Source of the DNA: Phascolarctobacterium sp.
GTDB taxonomy: Bacteria; Bacillota; Negativicutes; Acidaminococcales; Acidaminococcaceae
DNA: 50,692 bases
Assembly: GCA_017452325.1 (NCBI GenBank)
Contig: JAFTMR010000107.1
Coordinates: 1-50,692 of the forward strand
Direction of reading: 5' to 3'
The notes beneath the pieces are model-generated. The model was not told the DNA's origin. It searched no databases and saw only the letters and a list, made by a program, of their open reading frames with translations. Below, piece after piece: positions 1 to 8,186 of the stretch; the first letter of the stretch is position 1, and the number at the start of each line of letters is the position of its first letter. The translations under genes were made by a program, and so were the position numbers.

Positions 1-1
1 G

Positions 2-100
2 GGCGCTTGCCTGTCCTGCGCTTGCGGCGGTATTGGCAAACGCTTGAAGGTTTGCACCGATGGCCCCGTATTCTGGGCAGAGGAGGTAGTAGAATGGTAA
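2..100 (+). CDS. pyrK: PyrK C-terminus, dihydroorotate dehydrogenase electron-transfer subunit (5' truncated by window)
   Basis: The second frame is open from base 2 to a TAA at 98-100 and gives about 32 residues. They contain the Cys-rich sequence ACLSCACGG, then a further Cys and the DGPVF signature near the end. This is the typical [2Fe-2S]-binding tail of PyrK, the FAD and iron-sulfur subunit that passes electrons from dihydroorotate dehydrogenase B to NAD. The fragment overlaps the pyrD start by seven bases (ATGGTAA), and the pyrD ribosome binding site lies inside it, so the two are probably translationally coupled. Most of the gene lies outside the window. Identification rests on the Cys pattern, the DGPVF motif and the adjacent pyrD. 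Confidence 0.9.
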   Translation, partial: GACLSCACGGIGKRLKVCTDGPVFWAEEVVEW

Positions 101-1053
101 AAGCATTGTACGAAGGCAGACTTGCAGTAGATATTGCCGGTCTGAAAATGCAAACTCCTGTAACTACCGGTTCCGGTACTTTCGGCTTTGGCTTAGAGTT
201 CCGCGATTTCCTGGACTTGGAAAAAGTTGGCGCTGTTACTGTTAAAGGCACTTCCTTGTTGCCGGCAGCAGGTAACAAGGGTCAACGCGCTGTGGAAACT
301 CCCTCCGGTATGCTTAACTGCATTGGCTTGGAAAATCCCGGCAGCGAATACTTCTTGGAACATACTTTGCCGGAACTGCGTAAATATGACGTGCCTGTAA
401 TCGTTAATATTTACGGTCATTCTCCTGAAGAATATGGCAAAGTTGCTAAAAAACTGGACGTTGATGGCGTTGATGCGGTGGAAATCAACATCTCCTGCCC
501 CAACGTAAAAGAAGGCGGTATTGTATTTGGTACTTGTCCCGAAGCAGCAGCAGAGGTTGTTCGCGCAGTAAAGGCTAACACTTCCAAAATGGTAATCACC
601 AAGCTTTCTCCTAACGTAACTGATATCGTTACCATGGCGAAAGCAGTAGAGGAAGCTGGCACTGATGCCATCTCTATGATTAACACCTTGCTGGGTACTG
701 TCATTGACATTGACCGTCAAAAGCCTGTACTTGGCAACATCACCGGTGGCTTGAGCGGCCCTGCTGTTCGCCCCGTTGCAGTGCGTTTGGTGTACCAAGT
801 TGCCCAAGCAGTTAATGTTCCCATTATCGGTATGGGTGGCATTATGAATGCAAGGGACGCCATCGAATTTATGTTAGCAGGTGCAAGTGCAGTTTCTGTG
901 GGAACTGTGAACTTCATCCAACCTGATATTGCAGAAACCATTGCTCATGGTATGCTGGAATATTTGGATAAACACAATGTACAAAGTATTAACGATATCG
1001 TAGGCTTGGCTCTTCCCAATGGCAGAGCAAGCATGCCTTATTTGAATAAATAA
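94..1053 (+). CDS. pyrD: Dihydroorotate dehydrogenase B, catalytic subunit
   Basis: PyrD oxidises dihydroorotate to orotate in UMP synthesis, using FMN and the PyrK partner. The protein is 319 aa from ATG 94. An upstream in-frame ATG at base 7 exists, but the reading frame before 94 overlaps the real pyrK tail, and AGGAGG at 81-86 is well placed for 94. Visible features are [10 protein letters not shown] near the N-terminus, the NISCPNV segment with the active-site Cys typical of type 1B enzymes, KLSPNV with the FMN/substrate Lys, and the phosphate-binding GMGGI plus SVGTVNF near the end. Length fits the 1B class (about 300-320 aa). It sits between pyrK and pyrF, 27 bases before pyrF, in a de novo pyrimidine operon whose promoter is upstream of the window. 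Confidence 0.96.
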   Translation: MVKALYEGRLAVDIAGLKMQTPVTTGSGTFGFGLEFRDFLDLEKVGAVTVKGTSLLPAAGNKGQRAVETPSGMLNCIGLENPGSEYFLEHTLPELRKYDVPVIVNIYGHSPEEYGKVAKKLDVDGVDAVEINISCPNVKEGGIVFGTCPEAAAEVVRAVKANTSKMVITKLSPNVTDIVTMAKAVEEAGTDAISMINTLLGTVIDIDRQKPVLGNITGGLSGPAVRPVAVRLVYQVAQAVNVPIIGMGGIMNARDAIEFMLAGASAVSVGTVNFIQPDIAETIAHGMLEYLDKHNVQSINDIVGLALPNGRASMPYLNK

Positions 1054-1080
1054 CTCCCTCTACGAAAGGAGCAAAATTTA

Positions 1081-1797
1081 ATGCAACATGATGATCGCTT
1101 GATAGTTGCGCTTGATTTCCCTACTTTTGAGCAAGCAAAAGAATGTGTGCTGGAGCTTGGCGAAACCGTTAGCCACTACAAAGTAGGTATGGAACTGTAC
1201 TACGCAGTAGGCAGTGAAATCATCCGTTTCTTGAAAGAGCAAGGCAAAGAAGTTTTCCTTGATCTGAAACTACAAGATATTCCTAACACCGTTGCTCACG
1301 CTTTAACTGTACTTAGCGATTTGGGTGCAGATATGATGAACGTACACTCTGTTGGCGGCAAAAAAATGATGTCCGAAGCAGTGAAGGCTGTACGTGAAGC
1401 TGCGGAAAAGGCTGGCAAGCCTGCTCCCAAGCTGATTGCAGTTACCATCCTCACCAGTATGGATGACGAGCAGTTTGGTGATTTGAACTATAAAAACACT
1501 ATCGCAGAGCAAGTAATTGCTTTGGCTAAATTGGCAAAAGAAGCTGGTATGGACGGCGTTGTTGCTTCTCCGAAAGAGGCTGCTGCCATTCGTGAAGCTT
1601 GTGGCGAAGGCTTCTTGATTGTAACACCGGGCGTACGTCCCGCAGGCGCATCCTTGGATGACCAAAGTCGCGTGGCAACTCCGGCAGGCGCGTTCCAAAA
1701 TGGTTCCAGCCATATCGTAGTTGGTCGCCCCATTACCAAAGCAGAAGATAGAAAAGCAGCTGCGGCAGCTATTGTAGAAGAAATTAAAGGAGTGTAA
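1081..1797 (+). CDS. pyrF: Orotidine 5'-phosphate decarboxylase
   Basis: PyrF decarboxylates OMP to UMP, the last step of de novo pyrimidine synthesis. The 238-aa protein is the normal length for the bacterial short form. It carries the catalytic Asp-Lys-x-x-Asp motif in FLDLKLQDIPNTV (residues about 59-71), ALDFP near the N-terminus, and the phosphate-binding TPGVRP and VGRPIT segments near the C-terminus. The start ATG at 1081 is preceded by an AAAGGAG ribosome binding site ending about 12 bases upstream. It lies between pyrD and pyrE; the pyrE ribosome binding site overlaps its last codons. Confidence 0.97.
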   Translation: MQHDDRLIVALDFPTFEQAKECVLELGETVSHYKVGMELYYAVGSEIIRFLKEQGKEVFLDLKLQDIPNTVAHALTVLSDLGADMMNVHSVGGKKMMSEAVKAVREAAEKAGKPAPKLIAVTILTSMDDEQFGDLNYKNTIAEQVIALAKLAKEAGMDGVVASPKEAAAIREACGEGFLIVTPGVRPAGASLDDQSRVATPAGAFQNGSSHIVVGRPITKAEDRKAAAAAIVEEIKGV

Positions 1798-1801
1798 GCT
1801 A

Positions 1802-2377
1802 ATGTTGGAAGAAAAAGACGTTTTAAAAATGTTGGAAGAAACCCAAGCTGTACTGCATGGTCACTTTTTGCTGACTAGCGGTTTGCACAGCCCCATGTAT
1901 GTTGAAAAATTCAACGTACTGCAACATCCCAAATACACTGAAAAACTCTGCCAAGAAATCGCTCGTCGTTATGAAAACGACAATGTAGAATTGGTAGTTG
2001 GCCCTGTAACCGGCGGTATCTTGCTGGCACACGAAGTAGGTAAAGCACTTGGCACCCGCGCTATCTTTACCGAACGCGACAATGGCAAAATGACTTTGAA
2101 ACGTGGCTTCCACATTGAACCTGGTACTCGCGTTCTGGTTGTAGAAGACATTGTTACCACTGGTGGCAGCGTTAAAGAAGTTATGGAAGTTGTACAAGAA
2201 AAAGGCGGCGAACTTGTTGGCGTAGGCCTCTTGGTTGACCGCAGCGGTGGCAAGGTTGATTTCGGTATCCGTACTGAAGCATTGCTCCATTTGAACGTAG
2301 AAACTTTCGACCCCAACTCCTGCCCTCTCTGCGCAGAAGGTAAAGAATTTACCAAACGCGGCAGAACCGGTAAGTAA
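1802..2377 (+). CDS. pyrE: Orotate phosphoribosyltransferase
   Basis: PyrE transfers phosphoribose from PRPP to orotate, making OMP. The 191-aa protein has the PRPP-binding loop VLVVEDIVTTGGS (residues about 112-124) with the paired acidic residues, and an upstream GPVTGGILLA loop. A Cys pair near the C-terminus (CPLC) is seen in many orthologues of this short subclass. The ATG at 1802 follows AAAGGAG at the very end of pyrF, only four bases after the pyrF stop. It is the last gene of the operon; a terminator hairpin follows at 2413-2449. Confidence 0.96.
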   Translation: MLEEKDVLKMLEETQAVLHGHFLLTSGLHSPMYVEKFNVLQHPKYTEKLCQEIARRYENDNVELVVGPVTGGILLAHEVGKALGTRAIFTERDNGKMTLKRGFHIEPGTRVLVVEDIVTTGGSVKEVMEVVQEKGGELVGVGLLVDRSGGKVDFGIRTEALLHLNVETFDPNSCPLCAEGKEFTKRGRTGK

Positions 2378-2412
2378 GTCACTAACTTAATAGAAGAGAT
2401 TTAAAAATTATG

Positions 2413-2449
2413 AAGACTCTGCTCGTGTGAGTGGGGTCTTTATTTTTTT
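2413..2449 (+). terminator. Intrinsic terminator of the pyr operon
   Basis: A seven-base stem, AAGACTC (2413-2419) with GGGTCTT (2434-2440) including one G-T pair, encloses a 14-base loop and is followed by a T-rich run at 2441-2449. It lies 36 bases after pyrE and fits a rho-independent terminator. Confidence 0.8.
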
Positions 2450-2742
2450 GGAAGAGCTTTCTCAGAAATGGGAAGGCTATTTTTGTATATGAAGGAAGTG
2501 CACTATTCGAGGAAAGAAGGTTTGCAGTAGCCCAACAGACGTTGTAAACGGCTGCTCCCGCTTAAAAGCGGGAGGCAAAAGTAGGATGATGCAGTTGCTT
2601 TTAGATAGGACAATAGTAGGATAGGGCGCATAAGAGTTCTGGAATTAGGGCAGATGCCAGAGTGCACACGCGCAGCGGAAAATTTGTGAGTGTGGTTTGG
2701 CAAAAAATTGAAAAATTTTTTAGCAAAGCATACGAACAAATC
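2450..2742. other. Gene-free stretch with hairpins, no recognised gene
   Basis: No convincing protein-coding frame is present; the one open frame on the minus strand has no recognisable protein character. A strong GC-rich hairpin is formed by CTCCCGCTT (2555-2563) and AAGCGGGAG (2566-2574). The self-complementary GTGCAC occurs at 2498-2503 and again at 2663-2668, so the two copies could close a folded domain of about 170 nt. An AT-rich inverted repeat lies at about 2698-2726. The stretch could encode a small RNA, but it matches no RNA family that I recognise by eye (checked against RNase P, tmRNA, 6S and SRP RNA patterns). Confidence 0.3.
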
Positions 2743-2770
2743 TTGTCGGGGGGGACAACTGTGATATAAT
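2743..2770 (+). promoter_or_regulatory. Promoter upstream of the SLH porin leader
   Basis: TTGTCG (2743-2748) is followed after a 16-base spacer by a perfect TATAAT (2765-2770), with TG at 2762-2763 forming an extended -10. The expected start site is near 2777, which gives the porin mRNA a leader of about 265 nt. Confidence 0.7.
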
Positions 2771-2776
2771 TGTTAC

Positions 2777-2935
2777 AGTATTAGAGGAGATGAGCCTAAG
2801 AGATTTACTTTTTCAGGGGTGGAAAAGTTTTATGAAGCTCATCGCGAGTATTCCTTTAGTACTATAGGCTTGGGGGCACGCCTTAAAGCCATCAAGCCTT
2901 ACTCTGTTTATAATGCGCTTGTAGGAATATAATTT
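2777..2935 (+). ncRNA. Putative structured 5' leader RNA or small RNA upstream of the porin
   Basis: Immediately after the promoter two nested hairpins can be drawn. The first pairs GATGAGC (2789-2795) with GCTCATC (2837-2843) and has an inner stem ACTTTT (2807-2812) with AAAAGT (2823-2828). The second pairs GAGTA (2846-2850) with TACTC (2900-2904) and stacks on AGGCTT (2866-2871) with AAGCCT (2894-2899). The arrangement suggests a folded RNA element. It does not match a riboswitch class that I recognise. It could be a cis-regulatory leader of the porin or a separate small RNA; the 3' end is a guess because no clear terminator is visible before the porin. Confidence 0.4.
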
Positions 2936-3041
2936 AAGAAAGAAGTTAGAGGAAACAAGGCAACTCTTAATGGAAGCTTAAATGGAATTCCTTTCAGGTG
3001 TTTTATAAAAATAAAATATTCCTGCAGAGGAGGAAAACAAA

Positions 3042-4361
3042 ATGAAAAAATCCTTAGTATTAGCAATGGCAATGGCTCTTGGCGTAACCGCTTCCGCTTA
3101 TGCTGCTAACCCGTTCTCCGACGTTCCCGCTGGCCACTGGGCATATGACAGCGTAGCTAAATTGGCTGCTGCTGGCGTAGTTGATGGCTATGCTGACGGC
3201 GCATTCGACGGCGACAAATTGATGACCCGTTATGAAATGGCTCAAATCGTAGCAAAAGCTATGGCAAAAGGCGCAAACGTTGACAAACTGGCTGCTGAAT
3301 TTGCTGACGAACTGGATACCCTTGGTGTTCGCGTAGCTAAATTGGAAAAAGGCGCTGACGCTGTTAAAGTAACCGGTAACATCCGTTATCACTATGCACA
3401 CAACGATGGCGATTTCAACGGTAATGCTAACAACCTGCGTTCCCGTATCTATGTAAAAGGTCAAATCAATGATGATTGGACCTACACCGGCATGTTGGAA
3501 AACAACCAAAACTTTGATAACGACAATGGTGACGAAGACGTTAAATTCCAACGCGCTTATGTAAACGGTAAAATTGGCGGCTTGAAAGTTCAAGCTGGTC
3601 GTTACAGCGCACTGATGGCTGAAGGCAACGTATATGATACCCGTTTTGATGGTGTTCAAGTAGAATATGGCAAAGACGTTAAATTGGTAGCTGGCTATGG
3701 TAAAGCTACTCCGTCTTCTGTTGGCACTTTGGATATTGACCTTTGGGACAAAGATGGTGTAACTGGCAAAGTTGATTCTAGAATTACTCGTGAAGCTGAC
3801 GAAGCAATGTATGTAGAAGCTTCTACCAAAATTGGTGTTGTTGGTTTAACTGCTGGTTACTATCAATTCAATGATATTGAAACTCAAGAATGTGGTGACA
3901 CACAAAATGCAGCAAAAGCTGCTGATATTAAATGGAATGATTATGATTCCCAAGATGATGACATTTTTGCAATTAGTGCAAACTTCCCGTTGGCGAAAGA
4001 TTTGAAATTTGGTGCTATGTATTTGAAAGGTGATGAACCGTTCAAAGATTATCAAAATATTGAGTTGGGCGATGACGATGGTTATGTATTGACCTTGGCT
4101 TACAAAGGCGCTAAAGCTACTGTTCCCGGTTCTTGGGGCTTGACCGCTAAATACTATGATCAAGGTTACTCTACCTATGTTGACCACACCATGAACGGTG
4201 CAGCTGACAAGATGCTTGGCTTCAAAGGTTGGGGCTTGTTCGCTAACTACGCTCTTGCTAAAAACATCGTAGCTCAAGTTGAATGGTATGACTTGGAAGA
4301 AAAGAGTTCCTTGGATCGTGAAAACGAAACCCTTTGGACCCAAGTTGTCTTCACTTTCTAA
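3042..4361 (+). CDS. SLH-domain outer membrane porin (OmpM-like)
   Basis: The 439-aa protein starts with a Sec signal peptide (MKKSL..., hydrophobic core, cleavage likely after AYA at residue 21). One SLH domain follows (residues about 23-77; FSDVPAGHWAY, then VDGYADG and TRYEMAQ), then a short coiled segment (about 80-105) and a beta-barrel-like C-terminal part ending in aromatic residues (VVFTF), the usual outer-membrane insertion signal. In Negativicutes, proteins of this design both form pores and tether the outer membrane to polyamine-modified peptidoglycan through the SLH domain. GAGGAGG lies just before the ATG at 3042. It is monocistronic, with its own promoter and a strong terminator. 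Codon use is strongly biased, which suggests high expression. The family assignment is firm; the exact paralogue is not. Confidence 0.93.
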   Translation: MKKSLVLAMAMALGVTASAYAANPFSDVPAGHWAYDSVAKLAAAGVVDGYADGAFDGDKLMTRYEMAQIVAKAMAKGANVDKLAAEFADELDTLGVRVAKLEKGADAVKVTGNIRYHYAHNDGDFNGNANNLRSRIYVKGQINDDWTYTGMLENNQNFDNDNGDEDVKFQRAYVNGKIGGLKVQAGRYSALMAEGNVYDTRFDGVQVEYGKDVKLVAGYGKATPSSVGTLDIDLWDKDGVTGKVDSRITREADEAMYVEASTKIGVVGLTAGYYQFNDIETQECGDTQNAAKAADIKWNDYDSQDDDIFAISANFPLAKDLKFGAMYLKGDEPFKDYQNIELGDDDGYVLTLAYKGAKATVPGSWGLTAKYYDQGYSTYVDHTMNGAADKMLGFKGWGLFANYALAKNIVAQVEWYDLEEKSSLDRENETLWTQVVFTF

Positions 4362-4402
4362 TTTATTGCTTAGTTAGTTTTATACTTCTTAATTTAAAAA
4401 TT

Positions 4403-4436
4403 AACGCGTACTGCGAAAGCGGTACGCGTTTTTTAT
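4403..4436 (+). terminator. Intrinsic terminator of the porin gene
   Basis: A 12-base-pair stem (4403-4414 with 4419-4430, one T-G pair) is capped by a GAAA tetraloop and followed by TTTTTT. It lies about 40 bases after the porin stop and is a strong rho-independent terminator. Confidence 0.92.
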
Positions 4437-4496
4437 ATTGTAATAAAATTTTTATGCATGCTATTATTTAATGCAGCAACTTCCGCTCAAAGCACT

Positions 4497-4527
4497 AACC
4501 CCCTCGTACGGTTTGCACGAGGGGGTT
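4497..4527 (-). terminator. Hairpin after the hydrogenase operon
   Basis: A perfect 11-base stem (AACCCCCTCGT at 4497-4507 with ACGAGGGGGTT at 4517-4527) lies 12 bases beyond the stop of the minus-strand hydrogenase gene. On the minus strand the hairpin is not followed by a clear T run, so it may act as an mRNA-stabilising hairpin or a weak terminator between the convergent genes. Confidence 0.55.
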
Positions 4528-4538
4528 GTTTATTAGGA

Positions 4539-6266
4539 TTATTTATAATTCTTTTCTTTGACGTGGTTGGAGTGGAGCAGTTCTTCTGCCAAGTGGCTGA
4601 GGGGTTTTTCTAAGAAGTTAGTATAAACTTCTTGCACGTCAGGATTGTTGTGGGATTGGCGCAGGGTACGTTTTTCGTCCAAGTCGTACAGCTTCGCACC
4701 GCGGCTGCAAGCAAGCTCTTGTCCATCGTGGATGGGTTGCCCGCCGCCACCAACGCAACCGCCGGGGCACGCCATAACTTCCACGAAGTCATAAGCTACT
4801 TTGCCTGCCTTGATGTCATCCATCAATCTGCCGGCATTGCCCAAACCGCTAACGGTACAGGTGCGTACAACTCTGTCGCCAAGTTTGAAGTTTGCTTCTC
4901 TGCGTTCAGCATCGCCACGTACATCTACAAAGGCGTTGAGCGGAGCTTCCTTGCCTTCCACAACAGCGTAAGCCGTACGAAGCGCAGCTTCCATAACGCC
5001 ACCAGTAGCACCAAAGATTACTGCGGCGCCGGTGCTGCTACCCAAGGGACTATCAAATTCCATGGGTTCCAGGGTAGCGATGTTGATATGTTCTGCCTTA
5101 ATCAGGCGAGCCAGCTCGCGAGTGGTGAGGACAATGTCAACGTCGGGTACGCCACTGCTACGCATGGAGAACAGTGCAGCTTCGCGCTTTTTAGATACGC
5201 AGGGCATGATGGAGATGGAGCAAATATCTTTAGCATCAATGCCTTTTTGTTGAGCGAAGTAGGTTTTGGTTAAAGCACCAAAGATTTGTTGGGGGGATTT
5301 GGTACTGGAAAGATTGGGCAGGAAGGCAGGATATTTTTTGCTTACATAGCTTACCCAGCCAGGGCAGCAGGAGGTGAACATAGGCCAAGGATGTTTATCT
5401 ACTTCTGCCAAGCGTTTCAAAAGTTCACTGCCTTCTTCCATAATGGTAACGTCTGCGGCAAAGCTGGTATCGAAAACGTAATCGAAGCCAATTTGCTTAA
5501 GGGCAGCTACCATCATGCCTTCGGTGAATTGTTCGGGAGCAAGACCGAGTGCTTCGCCCCAGGCAGTGCGAACTGCGGGAGCAACCTGTACTACGGTTAC
5601 TTTGTCCGGATTTGCCAGCACTTCAAAGATTTTTGGAACGTCGTCACGCTCTTTAAGAGCACCAACGGGGCAGTGGGTAATACACTGTCCGCACAGGCTG
5701 CAATCGGATTGGGCAATATTGGGGAATTTTTGGGAAACATCTACAGTAGTGCGACCACCTGTATTTACCAAGTCCCAGATATTCAAGCCTTGTACCTTGT
5801 CACAAATCTGGATGCAGCGCATGCATTTGATGCATTTTTTGGAATCTCTAATCAAGGGGAAATCTTTATCCCAAGGAATATCTACAATGTCTTTTTCGTA
5901 GGGGAGCTCAAAGATGCCAAGGTCGTTAGCCAAGGTTTGCAATGCGCAGTTACCGCTACGCACGCAGGTTGCGCACAGGCAATCGTGTTGGGAGAGAATC
6001 AGCTCCACATTGGTACGACGCACCGCGCGTACTTTAGGAGAGTTTGTGTAAACTACAATGCCTTCTTGTACGGGAGTGCTGCAGGCAGTTACCAGCTTGG
6101 GCTTGCCCTGTACTTCTACAACACAAACTTTGCAGGCGCTAATTTCGTTGATGTCTTTCAAATAGCACAGGCGGGGGATGCGGATACCCATGGAGTCCGC
6201 TGCCTGCATAATGGTTGCACCTTTGGGGGCAGTTACTTTTTTACCGTCAATAGTTAAGTTTACCAT
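4539..6266 (-). CDS. hydA: [FeFe] hydrogenase catalytic subunit (NADH/ferredoxin-linked HydA/HndD type)
   Basis: The 575-aa protein is a modular group A [FeFe] hydrogenase that reversibly reduces protons to H2 in the cytoplasm. Domains in order: a [2Fe-2S] plant-ferredoxin-like domain (Cys34, 45, 48, 62), a His-Cys3 [4Fe-4S] site (His94, Cys98, 101, 107), a 2[4Fe-4S] ferredoxin domain (Cys145-155 and 189-199), and the H-cluster domain. All three signatures are intact: TSCCPGW (about 298-304), MPCVSKKREA (about 354-363) and MACPGGCVGGGGQP (about 498-511). A small-subunit-like C-terminal helix region follows. The start overlaps the end of the upstream flavoprotein gene by seven bases (ATGGTAA), so the two are translationally coupled. 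No maturase genes (hydE, hydF, hydG) are in the window. Confidence 0.95.
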   Translation of the reverse strand: MVNLTIDGKKVTAPKGATIMQAADSMGIRIPRLCYLKDINEISACKVCVVEVQGKPKLVTACSTPVQEGIVVYTNSPKVRAVRRTNVELILSQHDCLCATCVRSGNCALQTLANDLGIFELPYEKDIVDIPWDKDFPLIRDSKKCIKCMRCIQICDKVQGLNIWDLVNTGGRTTVDVSQKFPNIAQSDCSLCGQCITHCPVGALKERDDVPKIFEVLANPDKVTVVQVAPAVRTAWGEALGLAPEQFTEGMMVAALKQIGFDYVFDTSFAADVTIMEEGSELLKRLAEVDKHPWPMFTSCCPGWVSYVSKKYPAFLPNLSSTKSPQQIFGALTKTYFAQQKGIDAKDICSISIMPCVSKKREAALFSMRSSGVPDVDIVLTTRELARLIKAEHINIATLEPMEFDSPLGSSTGAAVIFGATGGVMEAALRTAYAVVEGKEAPLNAFVDVRGDAERREANFKLGDRVVRTCTVSGLGNAGRLMDDIKAGKVAYDFVEVMACPGGCVGGGGQPIHDGQELACSRGAKLYDLDEKRTLRQSHNNPDVQEVYTNFLEKPLSHLAEELLHSNHVKEKNYK

Positions 6267-8110
6267 GTGAAAGTACGGCCTCCTTTCAATGCGCTCAGTC
6301 CGAATTTGTCACAGCGCAGGCAACGTCCTGCTTCTTGGCAGGCTTCTTGCACTGTCATACCACATTCAAATTCTTCAAAATTAGTTTTACGTTCGCCTGC
6401 TTCCTTTTCTTTCATTTGAATACGTCCGCAGGGTTCTTTATCTGCTAATTCCACAGGGGGAATTTCTACATCACAGGAGATTACATGGTCGAAGCCAAGG
6501 TAGTCATCGATATTTGCTGCTGCAACCTTACCTGCTGCGATAGCGCGGATTACGGTTGCAGGACCGGTTACGCAGTCGCCGCCGGCAAAAACGCCATTAG
6601 CGTTGGCAAGCTCGCCGGTTTCCAGAGCTGCGATGCTGCCGCGTTTAACTTTTACGCCTGCTTCTTCGAAGGGGCGCAGTTCAACACCTTGGCCAATTGC
6701 TACAACAATTACGTCGCAGGGGATGCGTTCCAAGGGAAGGTCTGCGCGGATGGGGCGAGCACGTCCCCAAGCATCAATGGGGCCGATGATTTGAGGTTCT
6801 GCCCACAGCGCAACAACGTTGCCGTTTTCGTCAGCTTCAATTTTATGGGGAGCTTTCAGCTCGTACAGCTCTGCACCTTCGGCAATAGCGCCTTCTATTT
6901 CTTCGGGAAGAGCGGTCATGTCATCTTGGCGACGGCGGTAAGCGATGGTTACCTTCTTAGCGCCTAAGCGGATGGAGCTGCGGGTGCAGTCCATGGCAAC
7001 GTTACCACCACCGATAACTACAACATTTTTATCTTTAAAGTCAGGCATTTGCTCTTCGCCAATGGAGCGGAGCATTTCTACAGCGGAGATTACGCCTTTG
7101 GAATCTTCGCCTTCAATGCCAACCTTTTTATCTTCATGAGCACCGATGGCAATATACACTGCATCGTATTCTTCACGCAGCTGGTTAAAGGGGATTTCGC
7201 CTTCGCCACTGCCAACCTTGGTGTTAAGATGAACCTCTACACCGGTAGAAAGAATGGCTCTTATATCTTCGTCCAGTCTTTCGCGGGGGAAGCGATAGCT
7301 GGGGATGCCATAGCGGAGCATACCGCCAAGTCTGCTTTTAGCTTCAAATACTACTGCGTGGTGACCCATCAGTTCCAGATAGTAGGCTGCTGCCAGACCA
7401 CTGGGGCCGCCGCCGATAATAGCGATGCGTTTGCCGGTAGCATCTGCTTTTTCGGGAACGGGAACTGTGTCTGCAGGAGCGTTATCCACTGCCATACGTT
7501 TTAAGCCGCGGATGTTGATGGCAGCATCAATCATATTACGACGGCAACGAGCTTCGCAGGGATGCTCGCAGATGAGTGCGCAGGCGGTGGGGAAGGGATT
7601 GTCCTTGCGGATGAGTTTTACTGCGTCAGCATAGCGGCCGGCGCCAACGAGGGCAATGTAGCCGGGAATATCTACTTGAGCAGGGCACAGGGCAACGCAG
7701 GGAATGGAATTGTGGATGCGGCTATTGCATTTACCGGTTTTGATGTGGTGAATGTAGTCATCCTTGAAGCCCTCCATGCCTGCCAAAACCATGTGGGCTG
7801 CTTCGTAGCCAATGGCGCAGTCAGCAGAATCCATAATGTTTTGAGCGGTTGCTTCAATAAGCTCCAGGGTTTTCATGTTAGCTTTGCCGTCAAGGATGTT
7901 TTCCAATAGCTTCTGTAATTGACCTAAGCCAACGCGGCAAGGGGTACATTTGCCGCAGGTTTGTGCGTGGCAAACCTTTAGGAAGGACAGCTGCAAATCA
8001 ACGGGGCACAGTCCCGGAGGGCTGGCGATGATGTGACGTTCAAGATCTTTGTAAAGACGTTCAACGGTCAGCTGCGCTTGATCAGGTGTTTCGATTTTTA
8101 AACGACTCAT
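6260..8110 (-). CDS. NuoF-tail/GltD-like fused FAD oxidoreductase, hydrogenase partner
   Basis: This 616-aa protein begins with the iron-sulfur tail of NuoF/HydB (CGKCTPCR at residues 52-59, fourth ligand near Cys98) but lacks the FMN/NADH domain that normally precedes it. It continues into a GltD/NfnB-type module: an N-terminal Cys-rich double [4Fe-4S] region (CVALCP, then CALICEHPCEARC, about 138-189), a FAD Rossmann motif (GGGPSGLAAA, about 233-242) and a second dinucleotide fold (GGGNVAMD) followed by an RRR patch that would suit NADP(H). Further Cys residues lie near the C-terminus (CQEAGRCLRC). It precedes hydA and overlaps it, so it is probably the NAD(P)H-oxidising electron entry unit of the hydrogenase. 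GGAGG sits seven bases before the ATG. NADPH preference and complex formation are inferences. Confidence 0.85.
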   Translation of the reverse strand: MSRLKIETPDQAQLTVERLYKDLERHIIASPPGLCPVDLQLSFLKVCHAQTCGKCTPCRVGLGQLQKLLENILDGKANMKTLELIEATAQNIMDSADCAIGYEAAHMVLAGMEGFKDDYIHHIKTGKCNSRIHNSIPCVALCPAQVDIPGYIALVGAGRYADAVKLIRKDNPFPTACALICEHPCEARCRRNMIDAAINIRGLKRMAVDNAPADTVPVPEKADATGKRIAIIGGGPSGLAAAYYLELMGHHAVVFEAKSRLGGMLRYGIPSYRFPRERLDEDIRAILSTGVEVHLNTKVGSGEGEIPFNQLREEYDAVYIAIGAHEDKKVGIEGEDSKGVISAVEMLRSIGEEQMPDFKDKNVVVIGGGNVAMDCTRSSIRLGAKKVTIAYRRRQDDMTALPEEIEGAIAEGAELYELKAPHKIEADENGNVVALWAEPQIIGPIDAWGRARPIRADLPLERIPCDVIVVAIGQGVELRPFEEAGVKVKRGSIAALETGELANANGVFAGGDCVTGPATVIRAIAAGKVAAANIDDYLGFDHVISCDVEIPPVELADKEPCGRIQMKEKEAGERKTNFEEFECGMTVQEACQEAGRCLRCDKFGLSALKGGRTFTW

Positions 8111-8186
8111 ACTTTTCCTCCAAAGATATATCTAAAATAAAGACGCATACACAAGGTATAGTAGGCCACATACTGGCATACTACTA

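Noticed and set aside
7..93. N-terminal extension of pyrD from ATG 7
   Set aside because: The other frame there is the real PyrK C-terminus with its Cys motif, and AGGAGG supports ATG 94.
2503..2739. Minus-strand open frame of 78 codons in the porin upstream region
   Set aside because: No ribosome binding site, no protein-like pattern, and it covers a strong hairpin; more likely non-coding.
2441..2760. RNase P RNA, tmRNA, 6S or SRP RNA in the gap before the porin
   Set aside because: A GAGGAAAG string and hairpins are present, but the conserved sequences of these RNAs do not follow.
4632..6257. Plus-strand frames opposite the hydrogenase gene
   Set aside because: The minus strand encodes all hydrogenase motifs; the plus frames are shadows.
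8159..8186. Rex redox-repressor site at the hydrogenase promoter
   Set aside because: The palindrome does not match the TTGTGA-N6-TCACAA type consensus.
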